A stretch of 11,267 nt of DNA, from positions 1 through 11,267 of the forward strand of contig JAGVII010000383.1 of assembly GCA_020056155.1 (NCBI GenBank). Reading direction: 5' to 3'. This document shows positions 6,954-11,267 of this stretch, in pieces. How positions within the stretch are numbered: position 1 is the stretch's first letter; each line of letters begins with the position of its first letter. The notes below the pieces were generated by a model, which ran no database searches, was not told the origin of the DNA, and worked only from the letters and a program-made list of their open reading frames with translations. Origin of the DNA: Afipia sp. (lineage in GTDB: Bacteria > Pseudomonadota > Alphaproteobacteria > Rhizobiales > Xanthobacteraceae). Both the position numbers and the translations under genes were made by a program.

Positions 6954-7565
6954 CTACGGCAGCACGTCCTTGGGCAATGCGTCGAACGTGTAGCCGCGCG
7001 GCCGGTTGCGGCGCATGAAGTTGCCGATCTGCCAGCAGAACAGCACGGCAAATCCGATCAGAAACAGCGCGCCGCCGAATTCGCCCGTGACCAATGCGCG
7101 GATCAGCAGTCCCAGCATCGCGACGCCGACAAGCGCCACCACGAACAGTGCCGCCAGATAGATCGTCGGATTGATGCCGATAATGAGCACCGCGTTGCTT
7201 CCACTCTCGGCAAGGCGCCGGTGCAGTTCGACGATGAACGCGCGATAGCCGTTGTCCTGCGGCGACATCAGCGCGACGGTGTGCCAGGTCGTCGAATAAA
7301 TCGTGACGCGTTCGCCGCGCGTATCCTCGATGTCGGCGCGAAACCGCCGCGACTGCATCGACACCGGACGGTACGACAGGCGGATGGCCGCGATTTTATC
7401 CAGCGGCCAGATGCCCTGCTTTCCCCTCACCTGCCACGACAATCCTTCATCGGTGAGATCGAACTGCGCCGCGCCGCCCACCAGCGACGGCTTGAAGATG
7501 TATTGCGTGCCGTCACCGGCTGTCTCGGGTCCGGCGCGCCCGGCGTTGAACATTTGCGAGAGCAT
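6954..7565 (-). CDS. Conserved hypothetical membrane protein (N-terminal PH-like region, two TM helices)
   Basis: I do not recognise a named family for this 203-residue protein. Residues about 21-118 are a soluble beta-rich region ending in a helix. Its pattern FDLTDEGLSWQVRGKQGIWPL then DKIAAIRLSYRP resembles bacterial PH-like domains; this is a pattern impression only. Residues 125-157 and 163-183 are two strongly hydrophobic segments likely to be transmembrane helices, followed by a positively charged RRNRPRG and a short tail. No signal peptide is visible, so the N-terminal domain is probably cytoplasmic. The start at 7565 has AAGGA 5 nt upstream; a second Met at residue 5 is less well placed. 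The gene is divergent from the 7676-8113 membrane protein across 110 bp and convergent with usp. The function is unknown. Confidence 0.75.
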   Translation of the reverse strand: MLSQMFNAGRAGPETAGDGTQYIFKPSLVGGAAQFDLTDEGLSWQVRGKQGIWPLDKIAAIRLSYRPVSMQSRRFRADIEDTRGERVTIYSTTWHTVALMSPQDNGYRAFIVELHRRLAESGSNAVLIIGINPTIYLAALFVVALVGVAMLGLLIRALVTGEFGGALFLIGFAVLFCWQIGNFMRRNRPRGYTFDALPKDVLP

Positions 7566-7675
7566 GAGAATCCTTCAAGGGCGCCGCGGACGTCCGCGAT
7601 CGGACCCGCTTGCGCAGCAACCGGCGGTCATTCTACAAGACATAGCAGCCTGCCGCGCCCGGACGAAACACCCTG

Positions 7676-8113
7676 ATGGCCACCAAGCCCGCCTATTTCT
7701 CCCGTCACATCGTTCTCGCCGGATCGGTCCTGTTCGGCGTGCTGCTCGCGCTCGGCATTCACATCATCATCCAGCGGTTCAATCTCAATCTCGGCGATCT
7801 GTGGCGGAGCAACGTCCCGGAACTGATCCCCGCGCGGGCGGCGCTCGCATGGTGGCTGATCGGCACGGTGGCTTTTCTCGCGGGATTCATTTCAGCATCG
7901 CTGATGAACAGCGCGGTCTCGGGCCGGATTTCGCTGCGCCTGCGTCAATTCCTGGTCGCCGTCGGCGTCATCATGCTGGCGGCCGCCGGTCAGGCCGCCG
8001 CCGCGCCAAGCCCGATCCCGACCCTGTCCGGCGCCCTGGCAGGTCTCGCAGCGCTGGGTCTTGGTGCGGTGATGTCACTCTGCGGCGCGCAGTTCGCCCT
8101 GCGCGGAAACTGA
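7676..8113 (+). CDS. Hypothetical four-TM membrane protein
   Basis: A 145-residue integral membrane protein with four hydrophobic segments at about 12-33, 57-78, 89-109 and 115-136, joined by short loops, including a basic loop at 84-90 (RISLRLR) that is probably cytoplasmic. I do not recognise a domain or catalytic motif. The ATG at 7676 has only a weak upstream purine stretch (GGACGA, about 10 nt away), so the start is moderately certain; it gives an N-terminus that leads straight into the first membrane segment. The gene has its own intrinsic terminator 14 nt after the stop and is divergent from the 6954-7565 gene, with which it may share a regulatory region. Codon use has the strong G/C third-position bias of its neighbours, supporting a real gene. 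Confidence 0.72.
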   Translation: MATKPAYFSRHIVLAGSVLFGVLLALGIHIIIQRFNLNLGDLWRSNVPELIPARAALAWWLIGTVAFLAGFISASLMNSAVSGRISLRLRQFLVAVGVIMLAAAGQAAAAPSPIPTLSGALAGLAALGLGAVMSLCGAQFALRGN

Positions 8114-8126
8114 TATCGATTGCACC

Positions 8127-8159
8127 AACGCCGCGCGGTTTGCACCGGCGCGGCGTTTT
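8127..8159 (+). terminator. Rho-independent terminator of the four-TM protein gene
   Basis: The 10-bp perfect stem AACGCCGCGC (8127-8136) / GCGCGGCGTT (8148-8157) has an 11-nt loop and runs into TTTT (8156-8159). It starts 14 nt after the stop codon of the plus-strand gene. For the convergent minus-strand gene at 8199-8705 there is no T-tract, so it mainly acts in the plus direction. Confidence 0.85.
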
Positions 8160-8198
8160 GCCTCACAGCTTCTCAGTCCGGCATGCAACGCGATCAGC

Positions 8199-8705
8199 CT
8201 AGCTGGCGGCTTTCAGGTTGATGCCGGATTCAGCCAGTTGCGTCAGCTTCTGGTCGGTCTCCTTTTCCTCATCGAGAGTCTTCTGCAGCACCGCCGCGCA
8301 GTCGTTGCGGCCGAGCCGTTTCGCCCACGTCACCAGCGTGCCGTAGCGCGTGATCTCGTAGTGTTCGGCGGCCTGCGCCGCATTGATCAGCGCGGCATCG
8401 AGCACCTGCTTGTCCGCGACTTCACCGGCGACTTCATCGGCTTCCTTGATGATGCCGTCGATCGCCGGACACGTCACAGCCTTCGGTTCGGCGCCGTGCA
8501 TCTGGAACACCTGCTCCAGCCGGGTGACGTGAGCCTTGGTCTGTTCGAGATGGCTGAGAAAACCCTGCTTGAGCTGATTGTCATTGGCTTTTTCAGCGAG
8601 TTTCGGAATCGCCTTCACCAGTTGTTTCTCTGCGTAGTAGACGTCCTGAAGCTGATGCACGAACAGGTCGTCCATGGTCTTGATGTCTTTCGTAAACAGT
8701 CCCAT
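8199..8705 (-). CDS. DUF892 / YciE-like ferritin-like stress protein
   Basis: This 168-residue helical protein belongs to the DUF892 (PF05974, YciE/YciF) group of ferritin-like proteins. Its N-terminus MGLFTKDIKTMDDLFVHQLQ followed by DVYYAEKQL is the family's hallmark. Four long helices are visible, with candidate di-metal ligands Glu26 (YYAEKQ), Glu54 and His59 (HLEQTKAH), Glu114 (AEHYE) and Glu147 (DEEKE). Members are induced in stress, but a clear biochemical activity is not established. The start is fixed by GAGGA 7 nt before the ATG at 8705 and by the conserved N-terminus. An EcfG-type promoter lies about 90 bp upstream, which fits the usual place of this family in the alphaproteobacterial general stress response. 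It is a single gene, flanked by a convergent membrane-protein gene and a divergent UPF0104 gene. Confidence 0.93.
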   Translation of the reverse strand: MGLFTKDIKTMDDLFVHQLQDVYYAEKQLVKAIPKLAEKANDNQLKQGFLSHLEQTKAHVTRLEQVFQMHGAEPKAVTCPAIDGIIKEADEVAGEVADKQVLDAALINAAQAAEHYEITRYGTLVTWAKRLGRNDCAAVLQKTLDEEKETDQKLTQLAESGINLKAAS

Positions 8706-8796
8706 CGCTGTATCCTCGTTGCAAGATTTCGGAGCGCGATAACGCCGCCATCCCGTCGCGATGGCCCGTCAATGCGCTTGAGCGTAGTGGCTGTCT

Positions 8797-8821
8797 AACG
8801 GCGCGACCTGGCCGATGTTCC
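8797..8821 (-). promoter_or_regulatory. EcfG (general stress sigma factor) promoter of the DUF892 gene
   Basis: On the minus strand GGAAC (8817-8821) is followed by 16 nt and CGTT (8797-8800). This matches the alphaproteobacterial sigma-EcfG consensus GGAAC-N16/17-CGTT exactly. It points at the DUF892 gene, with a predicted start near 8790 and a leader of about 85 nt. Genes of this family are commonly in the PhyR-NepR-EcfG regulon, which supports the call. Confidence 0.85.
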
Positions 8822-9102
8822 TGAATTCCGATACGGAGAATCGGCAATGGGCCGATTGAAACGGATGGCCCCCTGGCCTTTCAAACACCGTGTTCATTCC
8901 CTACATGGGGTGGACCGGATCACCGCAGAGCCGGCCCAATATGAAGCGCAGATGACGGCCTTCGGCTCCGATTTTCCAGCAAAAACAGCTACTCGCGTTG
9001 CACAACCGCCCTATTTTCCCGGCGCGGGATTTCGCGTATGAGTACCGCCGCAGCCGCTTGCTCACTGTCGCCTCAATCGGCTTTTATAGGTTACGCGCCC
9101 TG

Positions 9103-9114
9103 CCGGGAGGACGA
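9103..9114 (+). promoter_or_regulatory. Strong Shine-Dalgarno deciding the UPF0104 start
   Basis: GGGAGGA followed by CGA directly precedes the ATG at 9115. It is close to ideal for the 16S rRNA 3' end and rules in favour of this start over the upstream in-frame ATG at 8998. Confidence 0.85.
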
Positions 9115-10173
9115 ATGCAACAATTGTTGAGCACGCTTGGCCGTGTCTTCAGGGAACGAATTGGCTGGAAGCGGCTCGGAATTGTCGCCAGCCTCGTCAT
9201 CGTTTCCATTGCGATCATGCATCTGTTCCGCACCCTCAAGGGCGTGGACACCGCGATCGTTCTGACGGCGCTCGCCGAAAAGTCGCATGGCCAGATCGCC
9301 CTGGCCGCGCTGTGCGTGCTGTGCGCGTTTTTTACCCTGACGTTCTACGACCTGTTCGCGCTCCGCACGATCGGCAAGACGCACGTCCCCTATCGCATCG
9401 CCGCACTGTCGAGCTTCACCAGCTACACCATCGGCCACAATATCGGGGCGACCGTCTTCACCGGCGGTGCGATCCGGTTTCGGATCTATTCCGACTGGGG
9501 CCTGAGCGCGATCGACGTCGCGAAAATCTGTTTCATCTCCGGTCTGACGTTCTGGCTCGGCAACACCTTCGTTCTCGGAATCGGAATGATCTGGCATCCG
9601 GCCGCCGCATCGGCGGTCGATCTGCTGCCTGAGAGTGTCAATCAGCTGATCGGCGTCGGATTGCTCGCCGGTATCGCCGCTTATCTCACCTGGATCGCGA
9701 CCGGGCATGGCCGCCGCAAACTCGGCAAGGACGGCTGGAAGGTCCATCTGCCGTCCGCACCGCTCACCGTGCTGCAAATCCTGATCGGCGTCGTCGATCT
9801 CGCCTTCTGCGCGCTTGCGATGTACCTGCTGGCGCCATCCAATCCGGACCTCGACTTCGTCACCCTCTCCGTCGTCTTCATTCTCGCCACGCTGCTCGGC
9901 TTCGCCAGCCACGCGCCGGGCAGTCTCGGCGTGTTCGACGCGGCAATGCTGATCGGCCTGCCGATGCTCGGCAAGGAGCAGTTGCTGGCGTCCCTGCTGG
10001 TGTTCCGCATTCTGTATTTCCTGGTCCCGTTCGCCACATCGATCACGATCCTCGGCATCCGGGAGCTATGGCTGAGCGTCATCCTGCCGTGGCAACAAAG
10101 CCGGAAACTGCAACCGGCGGTGGTCCAGACGACGCCCGCGCAGCCGGTGAGCACCAAGCAGGCCGCGGAATAA
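9115..10173 (+). CDS. UPF0104 / YbhN-like membrane protein (MprF flippase-type domain)
   Basis: The 352-residue protein has about 7-8 membrane segments (for example 21-37, 60-80, 138-160, 177-195, 218-239, 247-267, 288-313) and matches the lysylphosphatidylglycerol synthase TM-region family (PF03706). The conserved signatures are SFTSYTIGHNIGATVFTGGAIRFR (split here as SFTSYTIGHN at 100-109 and TGGAIRFR at 116-123) and SHAPGSLGVFDA at 265-276. The latter corresponds to the family's PGGLGVxE motif, with Ser and Asp replacing Gly and Glu. There is no C-terminal DUF2156 aminoacyl-transfer domain, so it is the flippase-like half alone; the transported lipid is unknown. I chose the ATG at 9115 because GGGAGGA lies 3-4 nt upstream, the best Shine-Dalgarno in the window. 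A longer frame from 8998 would add 39 residues with no ribosome site. A terminator-like hairpin follows. Confidence 0.85.
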   Translation: MQQLLSTLGRVFRERIGWKRLGIVASLVIVSIAIMHLFRTLKGVDTAIVLTALAEKSHGQIALAALCVLCAFFTLTFYDLFALRTIGKTHVPYRIAALSSFTSYTIGHNIGATVFTGGAIRFRIYSDWGLSAIDVAKICFISGLTFWLGNTFVLGIGMIWHPAAASAVDLLPESVNQLIGVGLLAGIAAYLTWIATGHGRRKLGKDGWKVHLPSAPLTVLQILIGVVDLAFCALAMYLLAPSNPDLDFVTLSVVFILATLLGFASHAPGSLGVFDAAMLIGLPMLGKEQLLASLLVFRILYFLVPFATSITILGIRELWLSVILPWQQSRKLQPAVVQTTPAQPVSTKQAAE

Positions 10174-10216
10174 TCGGCGCGCAAATCGCAGAAATTCCGC
10201 GCGCAAAGATATGGCT

Positions 10217-10264
10217 TGTGGGGCCTCAAGGCGTGACTTAAGTTTTGGTTTCGCCCCACATTTT
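10217..10264 (+). terminator. Probable terminator of the UPF0104 gene
   Basis: The arms TGTGGGGC (10217-10224) and GCCCCACA (10253-10260) are a perfect 8-bp inverted repeat followed directly by TTTT. The loop of 28 nt is long for an intrinsic terminator, so confidence is moderate. It starts 44 nt after the stop codon at 10173. Confidence 0.6.
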
Positions 10265-10288
10265 GGCCTTATCCGTCGGCTTCAAAAT

Positions 10289-10362
10289 CAGTGATCCGGT
10301 TCTGACATTCGCATCGCTTCTCAGCCCGCACCTTTGCGAATGTCAGAACCAAAGGATCACTG
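10289..10362. repeat. Long hairpin 1 (25 bp, 3-nt bulge)
   Basis: The left arm is CAGTGATCC (10289-10297) plus GGTTCTGACATTCGCA (10298-10313). The right arm is TGCGAATGTCAGAACC (10335-10350), then the bulge AAA, then GGATCACTG (10354-10362). All 25 pairs are perfect, with a 21-nt loop and no T-tract after the stem. It resembles dispersed intergenic palindromes of Bradyrhizobium-type genomes, and hairpin 2 next to it is a diverged relative. Confidence 0.9.
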
Positions 10363-10378
10363 GATTCATGGTTTGCTA

Positions 10379-10446
10379 GTGTCCTTCGTATCCGGCGTTC
10401 GCACGGAAGGCGCTGCAAGGTGAAGCGAACGTCGGATACGAGACAC
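10379..10446. repeat. Long hairpin 2 (22 bp, 2-nt bulge), ending 4 nt before the SGNH start codon
   Basis: The left arm is GTGTC (10379-10383), the bulge CT, and TCGTATCCGGCGTTCGC (10386-10402). The right arm is GCGAACGTCGGATACGA then GACAC (10425-10446). All positions pair apart from one G-U wobble, and the loop is 22 nt. The inner 16 nt of its left arm agree with hairpin 1 at 11 positions. Its right arm covers the place where the ribosome site of the downstream gene should be. Confidence 0.9.
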
Positions 10447-10450
10447 GAGC

Positions 10451-11267
10451 ATGGTCCAGTTACGCGTTACCCGTCTGTCGCTCAGGGCGAAGCCCTCGAT
10501 CGGGGCGCTTTTCGTCGCCGTGCTCGGCGCCATGGCGGGCCGTGCCGAGGCGCAGACCCCGATCGTGCCGCCCTCTGTCGCGCCGCCGCCTGCCGTGCAA
10601 CTCAGCACGACAATGCAGATTTCCTGGGAAGTCCGTAACCGCTTCCGGCTGTTTCGCGAGGAGCGCGACTTCCAGCTTCAGGTGGAGTCGCTCAGCGGCC
10701 GCAGTATCCTTGCCGCCGAACAGGCGCTGGCGGTGCAGAGCGATGGCCGCGGCTGGGCGCGCAACACACTCGGACGGCTGTGCATCGACGCGGCGGGCCG
10801 CGTCAGCGAGCCCTGCACCCGCGACGGCGTGAAGGAAAGCTATCTCACGCCGGCCGATCATCCGGTCACCGTGCGCCTGGCAGGCGACGTGCCGGTCGGC
10901 GCGATTTGCGCATGGACCTTCGAGGACGGCGATCCGTCGCGGCAATCGACGCTCGATTGCGCCGAGCCGATCAACCTGCGTGTCCGTTACGGCCGCGCCA
11001 CCCCCGTCACCGTCGATGTCTCGAGCGGATCGGACGCGCCGCAACGCGTCACGACGCAGATTGCGGTTCGCGACGTGTTCATCGCGGGCCTCGGCGATTC
11101 CATCGCATCGGGCGAAGGCAATCCCGACCGGCCGGTGGCGCTGTCCGACGAGGGATTCTGCTTCCGCTCCTATCTCGGCGGCCCCGCCGGAATGTATTTC
11201 CGCCCCGGCCGCGCCGGCTTCAAAGGCGCGCGCGCCTGCGATACCTCCGACGGCACCAGCCTTCAGA
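10451..11267 (+). CDS. Secreted SGNH-hydrolase-like protein (partial, 3' end off window)
   Basis: The frame is open from the ATG at 10451 to the window end: 272 complete codons. Residues 1-35 form a signal peptide (basic LRVTRLSLRAK, then hydrophobic IGALFVAVLGAMA, with AEA before QT). A Pro-rich linker (about 36-49) and a beta-rich region (about 50-205) follow; its four cysteines are at about 111, 122, 153 and 171 and may form disulfides in the periplasm. The block-I motif of SGNH/GDSL hydrolases is in FIAGLGDSIASGEGNP, with the candidate nucleophile Ser217. Later blocks, including the catalytic Asp-His, would lie outside the window, so the enzyme class is only partly supported. The substrate is unknown; lipid, acyl-polysaccharide or peptidoglycan esters are possible. 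No upstream start codon exists in frame before the stop at 10421. The ribosome site is weak and is partly inside hairpin 2. Confidence 0.75.
   Translation, partial: MVQLRVTRLSLRAKPSIGALFVAVLGAMAGRAEAQTPIVPPSVAPPPAVQLSTTMQISWEVRNRFRLFREERDFQLQVESLSGRSILAAEQALAVQSDGRGWARNTLGRLCIDAAGRVSEPCTRDGVKESYLTPADHPVTVRLAGDVPVGAICAWTFEDGDPSRQSTLDCAEPINLRVRYGRATPVTVDVSSGSDAPQRVTTQIAVRDVFIAGLGDSIASGEGNPDRPVALSDEGFCFRSYLGGPAGMYFRPGRAGFKGARACDTSDGTSLQ

Larger units (their letters stand above)
8706..9114. other. 409-bp divergent intergenic region
   Basis: This region separates the DUF892 gene from the UPF0104 gene. It holds the EcfG promoter on the minus strand. On the plus strand, TTGCTC (near 9059) followed by TTTTAT at about 18 nt is a possible sigma-70-like promoter for the UPF0104 gene. 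A 64-codon frame (8847-9041) has GGAGA 7 nt before its ATG, but its third-position GC is clearly lower than in the surrounding genes and the product matches nothing I know, so I do not call it a gene. I see nothing else. Confidence 0.5.

Noticed and set aside
8847..9041. A 64-codon plus-strand frame with GGAGA 7 nt before the ATG
   Set aside because: Third-position GC is roughly 55 percent by my count against much higher values in neighbouring genes, and the product matches nothing; conservation in relatives would reopen the question.
9091..9912. A 273-codon minus-strand open frame
   Set aside because: It is the antisense shadow of the UPF0104 gene; its highly charged Glu/Asp/Arg product is typical of reversed membrane-protein codons.

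Overview
The window looks like chromosomal DNA of a high-GC alphaproteobacterium, most likely a Bradyrhizobium/Rhodopseudomonas/Nitrobacter-type Rhizobiales. The reasons are the long Caulobacter-type hook protein FlgE, a sigma-54 hook promoter, an EcfG-type general-stress promoter, small stress and membrane proteins typical of that group, and palindromic intergenic repeats. This placement is inference from gene content and motifs. There is no sign of phage, transposase, CRISPR, tRNA or rRNA. Gene density is ordinary and codon use appears uniform.

Layout. (1) 1-3300, minus strand: flagellar filament-hook junction gene flgK (3' end outside the window), preceded 47 bp upstream by hook gene flgE. 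Upstream of flgE is a near-consensus sigma-54 promoter. (2) 3337-3909, minus strand: an exported (Tat-like signal) methionine sulfoxide reductase MsrB with a clear intrinsic terminator that separates it from the flagellar promoter. (3) 4161-5558, minus strand: a DAO-family FAD-dependent oxidoreductase with an unusual Arg/Ala/Gln-rich tail, divergent from (4) a SixA-like histidine phosphatase (5718-6251) and a universal stress protein (6374-6799), both on the plus strand. (5) 6954-8113: two divergently transcribed membrane proteins of unknown function; the second ends in an intrinsic terminator. (6) 8199-8705, minus strand: a DUF892/YciE ferritin-like stress protein with an EcfG-type promoter. 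(7) 9115-10173, plus strand: a stand-alone UPF0104/YbhN-like (MprF flippase-domain) membrane protein. (8) 10174-10450: a 277-bp intergenic region with a terminator-like hairpin followed by two long, related, tandem hairpins. (9) 10451 to the end, plus strand: the 5' part of a secreted SGNH-hydrolase-like protein.

The genes do not form one pathway. flgE-flgK belong to the hook stage of flagellar assembly. MsrB, the universal stress protein and the YciE-like protein fit oxidative or general stress defence, and the YciE promoter ties it to the PhyR-NepR-EcfG regulon. I see no convincing new multi-gene system. The most unusual parts are regulatory: the sigma-54 promoter with a hairpin over its -24 box, the EcfG promoter, and the tandem-hairpin region in front of the SGNH gene.
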